DNA of 64,000 nt from Argyresthia goedartella (Eukaryota > Arthropoda > Insecta > Lepidoptera > Argyresthiidae). Below are positions 1-9,836 of this stretch, piece by piece (the stretch's first letter is position 1; each line of letters starts with the position of its first letter). A model generated the notes under the pieces. It was given only the letters and a program-made list of their open reading frames with translations, did not search any database and was not told the origin of the DNA. A program made the position numbers and the translations under genes. The stretch spans positions 39,452,749-39,516,748 of the forward strand of contig OX463807.1 in NCBI GenBank assembly GCA_949825045.1, written 5' to 3'.

Positions 1-648
1 TGTAAGAAATAACCCTGTCTGTGGTTTTTGTAAACTCAAAATTACCTCATGTTTCTTCATCCAATCGAATCCCAAGATCATCTGACATACCAGATTAGGG
101 ACAATCAAAAAATTTACCTCTAATTCAACCTCGCTAAATTTTAAAGGTAAACAAACTATTTGTTGAATTTTAATGCTCTTTTGGCCTACAGCACCCTTTA
201 TTTGAAATGGTTCAACTGGCATTAATGGTATTTTTTTTCCCGACTCTGATAATGTTAACCACAGGGTTTCAGAGATACAGGTGATATCACTGCCTGTATC
301 TACTAACGCGACAATTTTCCTATCGAAAATAATAGCATCCATTTCAGATTTAAAATGATCGTACACCTCTTTCTCAGCATCTTCATTAAATACAGTTGCT
401 ACAGTTTGCTAAGTTATCTAAGTCAGTTGATTTTTCATCTAAAATACTAAACAGCTGTTGCTCTGTAGATGAATAGCCTAAACCTTGTTTGCCTATTTGT
501 CCCTTTAAATATATCGGATAGTTTAGACCCTTATTTTGTCTACCTAAGCCCTGGCCTGGTGACCAGCCCATTTTAAACATTATTCGTAAGGAAATCGAGT
601 CCCCTTTTTCAGAAGCTGGTACGGGGACAGGGTATTCAGCTTCGATTA
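1..648 (-). pseudogene. Gypsy-like pol start: G-patch plus retropepsin, cut by window edge
   Basis: This reads in the -1 frame relative to gag, from the frameshift site near 648 down to the window edge. Seen: a G-patch-like segment at about 580-465 (GWSPGQGLG, then KQGLGY), followed by an aspartic protease with the active-site motif VDTGSDITCIS near 310-275 and the C-terminal retropepsin motif LGFDW near 75-61. The frame is open to base 1, so reverse transcriptase should lie to the left of the window. One single-base frameshift near 395-405 separates the G-patch segment from the protease frame, so this copy is probably inactive. Known: retropepsins cut the Gag-Pol polyprotein, and G-patches occur next to protease in some retroviruses and retrotransposons. 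The element family was not identified. Confidence 0.8.
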
Positions 649-655
649 ATTTAAA
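599..655 (-). promoter_or_regulatory. -1 programmed ribosomal frameshift signal (slippery heptamer plus H-type pseudoknot)
   Basis: Seen on the minus strand: the heptamer TTTAAAT (655-649) sits in the gag frame as T TTA AAT and is followed at once by the gag stop TAA (648-646). After a 5-nt spacer, stem 1 pairs 643-637 with 618-612 (7 bp, perfect) and stem 2 pairs 628-623 with 604-599 (6 bp, perfect), giving a classical H-type pseudoknot with loops of 8, 4 and 7 nt. Slipping back one base enters exactly the frame of the G-patch/protease. This is how many retroelements set the Gag to Gag-Pol ratio. Confidence 0.85.
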
Positions 656-1684
656 TCATAGGTGGTATCATTTTCTACATTAATACTATTTACTACATTC
701 TCAGAAGTGTTGCTGGTTTCCGGTCTTCTCCAATGGTTTGTTCTTTGTTGAAGTTGTTTACGCTTCTGTGCAAAACTGCCAACCGCTGCTGTAGTCACTC
801 CTTGTGTATCATCTACTGTGGTAGTTGTTGCCGCCGAGCTCGTTCGATGCGTATTGGATGTCACAGTTGTGGGTTTTGATACCTTAGATGTCGTCTGGGG
901 TCTAAGGTTAGGTAGATCAGGTGTTATGAAATTCTCTAGATCATCTTGAATTCTCAAAAACTCAGCTGCCTCCAAAATAGTTGTTACTTTGCTAATACTC
1001 CATAGTTGTTGCGTGCTCACCGGAAAATGTCGCATTACATCGGAAACCAGTTGTTTTTCCGGTATCTCATAAGTAAGGAACTTCGTTTGTCCTATCATCG
1101 TCAAAAAATGACCGAGCATAGTAGAGTGCTTATACTTGTCCCATTTGTTATGAACAATACTCCTGCGTACTATACTCTGGTCAGCTTCTCCTCAATATGT
1201 GTGCAGGAAATCCCTTTTGAAATCTTCATACGTCACCCAGCGACTTATATATACTCGAACCCAACTTTGTGCTTCCTCCTCAAAACATTCATGGAGAACG
1301 TCAATCTCCTTTCCTTTAGCTCCGATTTTCCTTAGGTAGTTCGTCAAACCTTCTATGAATGTCACTGGATGATAATCAGACTTCTTCGAAAACTTTGGTT
1401 TTTCAGCACTGACGTTCTGTATGTTATACAGAATCTTATCATCACTAACTGCAGAACTGGTATTTGGTATAGCAGACATAGAATTCTCAGAATGGATGTT
1501 CTTCATGATTTCATCCTGCAGGCATTCATCATTTCATCTTTGTGCCCAAAATTCCAATCGTTCTCCTCATCAATCTCAGTGATGTAACTGGAACCACGTT
1601 TTTCCTAGATTTCTTAACTGTTGGCGATGGCGCTGTTTCTTCATCAAGGGGAGTTTGACGGCTTTTACGCCTTCAGCCTGCCAT
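646..1684 (-). pseudogene. Degraded gag of a Gypsy-like element
   Basis: Retrotransposon Gag, the structural protein of the particle. The ATG at 1684-1682 opens a basic N-terminus, but this frame does not match the main body, so there is at least one frameshift near 1530. The main body (about 1506-646) has the usual insect Gag features: a helical core with EEEAQSWVRVYI, then a conserved stretch after 1192 (RRSIVHNKW, LGHFLTMIG, RHFPVSTQQLW). An in-frame TGA at 1192-1194 interrupts it where a tryptophan would fit, and a second TGA stands at codon 4 of the N-terminal frame. The C-terminal tail is Thr/Ser-rich with no zinc knuckle seen. It ends at 646 on the slippery site. Confidence 0.75.
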
Positions 1685-1843
1685 GTTCACCTGTAGTATT
1701 TTCTTCACTTTATGTCTATATTTGTGTTCCGAACTAATATTATTATATGCACGAAAAGTCTGTCACATTCAATTTAAAAGGTCTTTTCACTTGTTGCCAC
1801 AAATCAGAACCCTGTTGACAACCACATTAATTGAAATGCAAAC
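1685..1843 (-). other. Leader between candidate LTR and gag
   Basis: About 160 bp between the gag start and the duplicated LTR-like segment. It should hold the primer-binding site, but I could not identify a convincing one. Confidence 0.3.
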
Positions 1844-2276
1844 ACGACCAAAATGCTACCACGGAATATAAACACCAAATACATACCCAGATCGCTTCCA
1901 ACGTCTGGCCTTTGAGTTCAGATGAAATATCGGGAAAACGCCAGCAATATTTTAGGCCGGCATCAATTCTTACCCAAGGACAATGCTTCTTCCGTCAAGG
2001 CTGCCCAAAACACATTACACGACAATTCCCAACGCGAACAAAACTTGCCAAACGAAAAAATGTGCAACAAAATGCTTTCGACTTGAACAGCTCAATGAAA
2101 ATGATTTTTCCAGTACTGCCAAAACTGACAACTACCAATAAGAATCTCGAATAATTCGAACTTTCAATTTCGCATAACCTTATAAAACATCAACCAGCCT
2201 GTATCCCAATAAAATCGGAATAAAAATTAGCTTTACAAAGGAGTCTTAAAACGACGTCTGCGAGTTCACGCTGCAG
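1844..2276 (-). repeat. Candidate 5' LTR (copy 1 of a ~435-bp direct repeat)
   Basis: Nearly identical to 3663-4107 in the same orientation, with scattered substitutions and a 10-bp length difference near the ATATCGGG motif. It lies just upstream of the minus-strand gag, where a 5' LTR is expected, and contains TTTTATAAGG and ATTTTATTGGG stretches on the minus strand. The LTR assignment is inferred from position and duplication; clean TG..CA termini were not resolved. Confidence 0.5.
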
Positions 2277-2760
2277 TTGATGTTTTTTTCACGCTACTGC
2301 TTGGAAATGTGCTTAGCTTATGTATTCAATGAATGTACTGACGATGGGACTTTCCCAGACCTCACGAAACAAAGTAAACTGATACCTCTGTTAGAGACGG
2401 GAGACAAGGGTGATCCTTCAAACCAATATCTGTTATTCCAGTATGGTAGCCGAACCAATAACGTTGTAAGCTACATTTTGCGGTCTTAAACCCATCCTAT
2501 TGACTTTTCACTAAAATTATTATCAAACCCGCTCACAAAATCTTACGAGAATCAGTTGAGGAATGTGGCCTGTAGAGAGTAACATCCGGACATACGAAAT
2601 CATTTTTGCCAAATCCTGAAACGGAGACGATCGCTCGCTTCGCCCGCTCGGTCAAAATTATTTGAAAAGATTATTCTCCATCAAATGTAAATGTTGATCT
2701 TTTAGAATTCTGAACAATTGTTGATCCATGTCTTATTTACTGTCTTACCATTCGGCGGGA
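2277..2760 (+). pseudogene. Decayed LINE reverse transcriptase fragment
   Basis: The translation from about 2300 shows the RT approach to the fingers domain (DDGTFPDL, KQSKLIPLLE, GDKGDPSNQY), matching the usual TFPD...SKLIP...GDK.DPSNYRPIS arrangement of APE-type LINEs. The reading then breaks. About 200 bp of unrelated DNA intervene before a degenerate continuation (a FEKIILHQM-like reading) near 2660-2700. It is a short 5'- and 3'-truncated relic on the plus strand. Confidence 0.55.
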
Positions 2761-3662
2761 AAGAAAGTAAATGGTGCCCTTTTCGCAAACTTTACCTAAA
2801 ACCTACATGGACTTTAAATGATTTTCGAATAAATTATGTAAGTTTTGTGTAATTAGTAAAATAAGAGTTTGCGTACGTTCTAAGCTTGGTACTTAGTAAT
2901 AGTAATTGTTTTTTTTAATAAATTATGTGTGTTATGTTATGGTTAATAAAATAGAGTTTATATATGTACATTTCAACTAGGTATGGAGTGTAGTGATAAA
3001 AAAGTAATAACATTCACTGACAAAACACGTATAATTTATTTTAATAATAAAACCAAAAGTTTACAATGAAATATTGAATGACAACCGTGTCCAAAACCAA
3101 AAATTAAACCAGAAAAGAGATAAAAAACTGAAATTGTCTATGTCGCAAATGAACACCGAAATTGCTTTTGACGCTGTAAGCGCACTTTGATCAGGACTCG
3201 ACGTGAAAATGAAATGATTGTATGAGGAGTATATGAAGTGCGTATGGAATGTACGAGGGGTTATATGAATGATTGCCCAAAAGTATGCCGAAAATATTTA
3301 ACTTTAACGGTGGCGTGCAAATGCCTTTAGGAATTTAGATGAAGCAATGAACAGACGACCTAATCCTGTTCAAAGATTTAAAGTTGTCCAAAGAGTGAAG
3401 CCGCGCTATGAAACGAAATTTAAATTAAAATACATATGACAGTTCAAATAAACAAAAAAAATGGATTGGGTCAAAAAATACGGGTACTCCTGAAGCGGCG
3501 ACCAAGTTCCTCCTTCACGTACAACTGCCTGCCTGCGTCTGCCTGCTCCAAAGCACGCCTTGGTGAGGTCTAAGCGACCGCGGTGTCGGTTTCAAAAATT
3601 TCGCAGCTCTCCACCAAAAGCTACAAATAAGATTAAACGATAAATACCAGAATAACGCTAAT
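2761..3662. other. AT-rich stretch without recognisable gene
   Basis: Low-complexity AT-rich DNA with no open frame of interest. The final ~150 bp (3515-3660) are less AT-rich and abut the second LTR-like copy, so they may be the leader of another retroelement copy. I see no coding sequence. Confidence 0.4.
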
Positions 3663-4107
3663 ACGACCAAAATGCCACCACGGAATATAAACACCAAATA
3701 CATACCCAGATCGCTTCCAACATCTGGCCTTTGAGTTCAGATGAAATATCGGGTAAATGTCAGGAAAACGCCAGCAATATTTTAGGCCGGCATCAATTCT
3801 TGCCCAAGGACAATTCTTTTTGCGTCAAGGCTGCCCAAAACACATTAAACAACCACTCCCAACGCGAACAAAACTGTACAAAACTGAAAAAGTGTACCAA
3901 AATGCTTTCAAATCCAATAACTCAATGAAAATATTTTTTTCCAGTACTGTCAAAACTGACAACTACCAAAAAGAATCTAGAATAATTCGAACATTCAATT
4001 TCGCATAACCTTATAAAACATCAACCAGCCTGTATCGCAATAAAATCGAAATGAAAATTAGCATTACAAAAGAGTCTTAAAACGACGTCTGCGAGTTCAC
4101 GCTGCAG
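3663..4107 (-). repeat. Candidate solo LTR (copy 2 of the ~435-bp direct repeat)
   Basis: Second copy of the segment at 1844-2276, same orientation, ending in the same CGAGTTCACGCTGCAG. No gag or pol follows it, so it looks like a solo LTR or a remnant of a second insertion. A 10-bp insertion near 3752 distinguishes it from copy 1. Confidence 0.5.
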
Positions 4108-4699
4108 GAGGTACCTATTTAGTCAATCCAATCAACTCAGTAAGTACATACTTACCTACTGTACAGACCAGAGACCTAGTTTTATATATTAACTACTTTT
4201 AGCACCATCTGAAACATGGCAGAACCATAAAAAACAACAAACAAGTTAATAATGTTTTTTCTTGCCTGTAAGTGAAGAGGCCAGAAATTTTATTCTTGCC
4301 CTTATTATTTATAATAATTTATATTGTAATAGTAATACACAACCAATTTTTAAAAGCGATCTGAAAACTGTACCTGTGGGTGTTTCTTCGCCATACTTCT
4401 CCCACAATGGTTCAATGTAGAGAAGAGGCATAAAATGACGTTTGAGGCATAAAAGTATATGTAAATATCTACAGTAATAAATACATTTTATTTTGGTTTT
4501 ATTTTATTTTGAAGGTTTCCTCACGATATTTTATATCACCGTTTAAACGTCTGTTAAAAATATTTTAGGTTAATGACTCATCTCATTGGTAAATATTCAG
4601 CACCGGGAATCGATATATTATAATACAAGTAAAATAATAAACTGAGAATGATATATCTATACAGTTTGATATTTAATTAGCTGGCCATATTTTGGGGAA
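4108..4699. other. AT-rich stretch, nothing recognised
   Basis: Contains short runs such as TTATTTATAATAATTTATATTG and no gene or clear repeat boundary. Confidence 0.4.
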
Positions 4700-4945
4700 T
4701 GATAGAACTCATAACTGACGAACGCTGTAGTATTGTGGTCGAGGCTGTGCTTCCTAAGCGATAGGTCTCGGGTTCGAATCCTTGATGGGGAGGATGGCAA
4801 ATAATGATAAATATCACCCAGGTCTTGGAGGTTTACAGGTCTGTGGTCGCTGTTTCTGGTACCCACGACCCAGGGTATCCTAGTGTGGGGCCAGAAGCAA
4901 TGTATATGCCTGTATGCAAATGTTATGATTTTAATTATGAATAAC
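4700..4945 (+). mobile_element. tRNA-derived SINE
   Basis: A pol III B box GGTTCGAATCC lies at 4771-4781, preceded by a weaker A-box-like TGTGGTCGAGG near 4717. The tRNA-like head is followed by a non-tRNA body (CACCCAGGTCTTGGAGG..., TACCCACGACCCAGG) and an AT-rich end. The long minus-strand open frame across it is not a protein gene; its Arg/Ser-rich segment is simply the B box read backwards. A SINE depends on LINE machinery for movement. Confidence 0.7.
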
Positions 4946-5333
4946 TTTCCCCAAAAAACATGGTCGTAAACGAAAAAACTAATTTGGTCTCCCTTAGTAT
5001 CTTGTAATATGCTGATCGGGTCAACATGGCCGTTAAGTAAATCACTGCGGCAGAAAAGTGCATAATTGTGTTTTTTTATTGAGTTTTCGATAACCAATTA
5101 TTATTTTTCAATTTCAAACATGGAGATTGTATTTTGAATACCAATTTTTTGACGCTAAAACCATATCTATTTTTCTTTTTGAACTCTAGTTATAAATTGT
5201 TTAAGTTGAAAAAAAATAGCTTTTTTTTTCAACTTCTTTCCATATGATGTTTTAAAATATAGAGATTAAAGGAATTGGATGTTGTCATAACTTATATTTT
5301 TTCGGCATTTGAAATGTGACTTCTCTATATGTT

Positions 5334-5552
5334 ACTAGCTGGCGCCCGCCACTTTATCTGCGTATTCCTAGGAATTATCATTAATTCTTCTGATGCATTT
5401 GGATAAAAATGGAATTTTATACGTTAATCTATCTCTTAAACTATATGTGAATTAAATTTAATTCAAATCCGTTTAGCCGTTTAAGCGTGATTGATGCACA
5501 AACACACAAATATCCAAACATATAATCATTGCTACTTTAACATTTATAATAT
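5334..5552 (+). repeat. Interspersed repeat, copy 1 of 3 in a row
   Basis: Begins ACTAGCTGGCGCCCGCC and ends ACATTTATAATATTA. The body includes AATCCGTTTAGCCGTTTAAGCG and CACAAACACACAAATATCC. This layout resembles a very common lepidopteran interspersed repeat (family knowledge, not checked). No coding capacity. Confidence 0.6.
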
Positions 5553-5783
5553 TACTAGCTTATGCCCTCATCTTTATCTGCGTGTTCCTAAGAAGTATCA
5601 TTTATCGAGAAAACGTTATCCTCCTCCTAGTGCAGTCGAATATAACGTATTCTATATGTTAATCTAGCTCATAAACTATCTCTGTGCTAAATTCAATTCA
5701 AATCCGTTCAGCCGTTTTAGCTTGATGGAGGCACAAACACACAAACATCCAAACATCGCTACTATCACATTTATAATATTAAT
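5553..5783 (+). repeat. Interspersed repeat, copy 2 of 3
   Basis: Directly follows copy 1. It starts ACTAGCTTATGCCC, shares TATCTGCGTGTTCCTA, AATCCGTTCAGCCG and the CACAAACACACAAACATCC tail, and ends CACATTTATAATATTAA. Confidence 0.6.
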
Positions 5784-6027
5784 TGGAATACCTGATGCCC
5801 ACGATTTCATCTGCGTATTCCTAGGAAGTATAATTTACCGAGATAACGTTACCCTCCTTCTGGTGCAGTCGGATAAAAAGAATCATATAATTAATCTAGT
5901 TCATAAACTATCTCTGTGCTAAATTTCATTCAAATCTATTTGGCCGATTTAACGTGATTGAGGCACAAACACACAAACATCCAAACACCTAAACATCGCT
6001 TTTTTCACATTTATAATATTAGTTGGA
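5784..6027 (+). repeat. Interspersed repeat, copy 3 of 3
   Basis: Third consecutive copy: GATGCCCACGATTTCATCTG, then the CCTCCTTCTGGTGCAGTCGG block, then the CACAAACATCC tail and TTTATAATATTAG. The same CTGGTGCAGTCGGATAAAAAG block occurs again near 16353. Confidence 0.6.
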
Positions 6028-6117
6028 TATCGCTTCAAATATGGGCATTCGAAAATACTCTTCACCTTATGTTCCGTGTCTTCTGGTTTATCCGCCATGC
6101 AAAAACACGATAACTAA

Positions 6118-6335
6118 TTTGCCAACGTTGTGGCAACCTACGGGAGACGGAATAAAAGGCTTGGAATATGCTCAGTTAAAGTCTAGTTTTATTTAACAAA
6201 TAACTTTTCTTATATATAAATCGTCCTCGATAATCATCATGTACCAAAACCGGTACGTGATGTCGATTTTCTGTGTCAGCCAATAACTTATCTCGACGAT
6301 ACTTTAGTCCGTGATGATAAGGGATGGCTGGCACA
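6118..6335 (-). repeat. 3' LTR of the Gypsy element
   Basis: On the minus strand it begins TGTGCCAGCCATCCC and ends TTGGCAAA. It is about 96% identical by eye to 10768-10985. The left flank is ACTAA (6113-6117). Confidence 0.92.
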
Positions 6336-6340
6336 GATAC

Positions 6341-6350
6341 TCCCCCCCTT
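6341..6350 (-). other. Polypurine tract next to 3' LTR
   Basis: The minus strand reads AAGGGGGGGA just upstream of the 3' LTR, the expected place and composition for the plus-strand DNA primer. Confidence 0.75.
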
Positions 6351-6449
6351 ACAAAAAGAACAATAGTAAGTAAATTACGATAAATGGAAAAGTAAAAAAA
6401 ACAAAGCACGAAAACATTTTAATTAAATAATACTATACATTGCGACTAG

Positions 6450-6677
6450 TTAGGCTGAGGTAATCCCCCTCTTCCAGAGTGCGGCGCTAACTCTTTCGTT
6501 AAAAAAACGCTTGGCCACCATGAAGAACACGATGGCCGCTAGTATGGTGAGGATCCCGAGCGTCGCAAGAATCATCTCCCGATGACGGTTGAACTCTTTT
6601 ATCACCTCCTGGCGAATCCGCTCGGCGATATTTTCCGTCAATTTGGTGGCGTCTTGTATCCCGTTGTTTTGGGTCAT
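6450..6677 (-). CDS. Small single-pass membrane protein ORF downstream of integrase
   Basis: Open 75-codon frame starting at a true ATG (6677-6675), lying between the end of integrase (6804) and the polypurine tract, the place where env or accessory genes sit in retroelements. Residues 1-35 are polar and charged and look helical (KLTENIAERIRQEVIKEF). Residues about 38-56 form a hydrophobic segment (ATLGILTILAAIVFFMVA), followed by a basic tail, so a type II or tail-anchored topology is plausible. It has no stop codon although the pol genes of this copy are broken. I do not recognise the family. It is too short for a fusion glycoprotein and shows no cysteines or cleavage site. Confidence 0.55.
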   Translation of the reverse strand: MTQNNGIQDATKLTENIAERIRQEVIKEFNRHREMILATLGILTILAAIVFFMVAKRFFNERVSAALWKRGITSA

Positions 6678-6803
6678 GGTTAGTTGTTCCTAGGAGTTAT
6701 ATCCGCCCATGGTGGTTTCGTTGCGTTTCCTGCTGGTTTACTGAATAGCGAATGATACTCTATGATTTACCAATTCGCTATTTATACCAAACGAGTGCCG
6801 TCA

Positions 6804-7990
6804 TCAAAGTTGGAATCTCAACGTTTGTTTGTACTTTCGACCAAACTTGGACGTTGTTCGTCGTGCTGACTCGACAACTGAGTCTTCCGCTTTGCTCGTT
6901 GGTTGCGGGAACGTGATGGAACTCGGCTGATCTGCTGGTAGGAAAGCTGGCTTTAATATATCAATTGAAAATGTGTCGACGGTGTTGTTCTTTTTGATGA
7001 CGAAATATTTCGCCGTTCGTCGTAGAACTTCGTAACGCCCTTCATAAGGAGGAATAAGACCTTTGGCGACACCTTCTCTGTTGATGAAAACGTGAGAGCA
7101 GGAGCTTAACTCGGGGTGGACGAAATACTTGTTTTGGTGATTCTCTCTCCTCGGAACGGAGCAGTTTTTTGATATTCGTTGTTTAAAATCTTGCACGTAG
7201 TCGTGATACGTTGATCGCAAGCCAGAATCACCAAAGAATTCCCCGGGAAGCCTTATTGTTTCTCCATAAACCATTTCCGCGGCGCTCAAACCCGAGTCGT
7301 CTCGTAAACAACTTCTTAGGCCAAGAAGGACGATTGGTAATTCTTTTACCCAATTTTCCTTACTGTTCCTTGCCATGAGAGACGCCTTCAGCGAACAATC
7401 CCATCTCTCCACCATTCCATTGGATTGCGGGTGGTAGGCTGTTGTTCGTAATTTTTCCGTTCCCATTAACCTCGCCAAGGATTTAATAAGCTCAGATTCG
7501 AACTGTTTTCCACGGTCCGAGGAAAGCCGGAGGGGGGGGCCAAATCTGCAGATCCACCCTTGGATTAAACATGAAGCGACTTTTTCCACAGTAAACTCCT
7601 TCAAGGGAAATGCCTCAGGCCAAAAAGAGCAACGGTCAATCATAGTCAGCAGAAATCTGTAACCTTGGCTTGTAGGTAGGGGGCCGACGATATCTATATG
7701 CACGTGCTCAAAACGCTGAGCGGGCATAAATGTGCCGATAGGTGAAATAGTGTGCCTAGTAACCTTGCATTTCTGGCATGATAGGCATGTTTTACCCCAC
7801 TCGTTTATTTCCTTGTTCATGTTATCCCAAACAAATCTTTTTGAAATCATTTTTCGTGTGGTTCGTTTTCCTGGATGACTCAAACCATGAATCGCGTCGA
7901 AAATTTTCTTCCGAAATACTGCAGGAACATACGGTCTCAGTTGCCCGGTTGAGGTATCGCAATATAGCTGGGAATTACTGCCGGGCACAC
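6804..7990 (-). pseudogene. Gypsy integrase
   Basis: Integrase inserts the cDNA into the genome. The N-terminal zinc-binding HHCC domain is visible (HGLSHPGK...CLSCQKC). The catalytic DDE core follows: D in VHIDIVGPLP, D in SSDRGKQFES, E in NGMVERWD. A C-terminal domain is visible too (EGRYEVLRR...NTVDTFSIDILKP), with a Ser/Arg-rich tail. The frame runs on from RNase H upstream with no start of its own, as expected for a polyprotein segment; this domain itself has no stop. The catalytic triad is complete, so the damage to this copy lies elsewhere. Confidence 0.92.
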
Positions 7991-8570
7991 TAAACTTGGA
8001 TAATGTCAGATTTGATTTCTTGAAAAGCTCTTTCCTCTCTTTTCCTCGAAGTCAATTTCTGAAGGAGTGATTATCTCCTCGATCACCCTTGATAAGGCAT
8101 CTGCAACCACGTTGTCTGATCCGCTAATATGCCTTATGTCTATGCTATACTGTGATATGTAGTCTAGTTGCCGAATTCTCCGAGGTGGGTCATCTATATT
8201 TGGTTTTTTGGAAAATGCGAAAGTGATTGGTTTGTGGTCTGTGTAGATAGTAAAATCTCATCTTATCACGAGTCTTTGGAAATGCTTCACAGCTAGGTAG
8301 ATACCCAAAAGCTCTCGATCATACGTAGAATATTTTTTCTGCGTCTGTGTCAGGTTTTTTGAATAAAATCCGAGGGGTTTTCATTCACCATCCTCCTTTT
8401 GTTGCAAAACGGCGCCCACGCAGTCATTGCTAGCATCAGTCATAAGAGAGATGGATGCATTATTAGCAGGGTGAGATAAACTTGCTAAATTTTTCATAAG
8501 CTCCTTGCACATTTCGAAAGACTCTTCCCCTGTCTTTAATTACACTCTTATCGTTCCTCTTGCAGCCATG
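7991..8570 (-). pseudogene. Gypsy RNase H and connection, frameshifted
   Basis: The RNase H motifs YDRELLGIYLAVKHF, IYTDHKPITFAF and ISGSDNVVADALSR can all be read on the minus strand but not in one frame with RT. There is a stop and a shift just after RT (near 8570) and a further stop inside the domain. RNase H removes the RNA strand after reverse transcription. Confidence 0.8.
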
Positions 8571-9473
8571 TTAATATTTGTTCAACTCTGCTTGATAAAA
8601 TGCCGCTTTTGGGATGCTGCTTCTATAGAAATTAACCATACCCAAAAATCTTCGCAACATGTTCACCTTTTCTGGTTTAGGAAAGTTGGTTATAGCCTCA
8701 AGTTTTTCTTGAGTGGGGGAAATCCCGTTACAGGATACATGATACCCCAAAAAATCTATTTCCTTCTTCATGAATTCGCATTTTTCCAGATTCATTGTAA
8801 GACCATGTTCATCTAATTTCTTGAAAATTTTCTCCAAATGTTTGCAATGCTGCTCTTCATTTTCTGATGCACAAAAGATGTCGTCGACGAAACAAAATGT
8901 GAAATCTGATATCTTTTCATTCTTTGGCTCTTGATTAGGTGCTCCGCCGTGTTGTGAAGATATTTGACGTCTGAATATTGAGTCCATAAATCGTTGAAAA
9001 GTCTGACCGGCGTTCCGAAGTCCAAATGTCATTCTCGGAAATTCGAAAAGACCGAAGGGGGTGATGATGGTTGTTTTGGAAATATCTTCTGGAGCCATTG
9101 GTATGCAATGATATGCTTTCCGGATATCGATTTAGCTAAAAATGCGTTTCCCCTCGAGAATGTAAGTGAAATCTAGTAACCGTGGGAGTGGATACCGGTC
9201 AGGGACTGTTATATTGTTCAGGGCTCTATAATCTCCACATGGTCTCCATTCACCATTTTTCTTCTTCACCATATGCAAAGGACTGGCCCATGAACTGTTT
9301 GACGGTCGACATATTCCCATATGCATCATGTCCTGGAAATCCTTTTGAGCCGTCCTGTACCTTTTTGGAGGGAGAGGCCTGGCTCTACAAGCGACCGGAG
9401 GGCCTTGCGTCTCTATGAAATGTTGAACGTTGTGCTTGGGGCTAATCTTCAAAGATGTGGGTACGGTGATGCG
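8571..9473 (-). pseudogene. Gypsy reverse transcriptase, with an internal stop
   Basis: RT copies the genomic RNA. The N-terminal part ([47 protein letters not shown]) ends at a TAA at 9132-9134 just before the conserved IDIRKAYHCIP. The frame is otherwise continuous and goes on with PFGLFEFPRMTFGLRNAGQ, the catalytic FVDDI (a variant of YVDD) and EFMKKEIDFLGYHVS. A second in-frame TAA at 9474 separates RT from protease. These are single-codon lesions in an otherwise well preserved RT. Confidence 0.9.
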
Positions 9474-9836
9474 TTAATATCTCCGAAGTAAGTCTGCGAT
9501 AACAAGACTCCCATCAATGGTACTTAAAGTGGCTTGGTTTGCTATTATGGTTCTACCTCTGGATGATAGTTTGGTAGTGTTGTCAATCAACCTTTTTCTG
9601 CGTAAATCAACCCATAAATCATGATGCTCCAGAAAATCTGCTCCAATGATAGAGGTATTGACATCGGCGATCACGAAGTTCCATTTTAAAGTTCTTCGAA
9701 GCCCGAGATCAAGGGCACAACATCGTTCTCCATATGTTCTGATCTTTGAACCGTTGGCAGCATGTAATGAAAAAACTGTTTTCCCGGAATGCTTCAGCTT
9801 GCGTTTAAGTACAGATATGTTCGCGCCAGTATCCAT
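9474..9836 (-). pseudogene. Gypsy retropepsin
   Basis: Aspartic protease with the active-site motif DTGANISVLK at its start and the flap/C-terminal motif IIGADFLEHHDLWVDLRRKRL. It matures Gag-Pol. The preceding residues in this frame (LFITDKKTGEKY) are followed by a TAG just before the DTG motif, and the upstream part is out of frame with gag, so it belonged to a continuous gag-pol frame that is now broken. Confidence 0.85.

Noticed and set aside
4657..5097. 146-codon minus-strand open frame
   Set aside because: Most of it lies over a tRNA-derived SINE on the other strand; the Ser/Arg-rich part is the B box read backwards.
6176..6409. 77-codon minus-strand frame over the 3' LTR
   Set aside because: It lies within LTR and polypurine tract sequence and is out of place for a gene.
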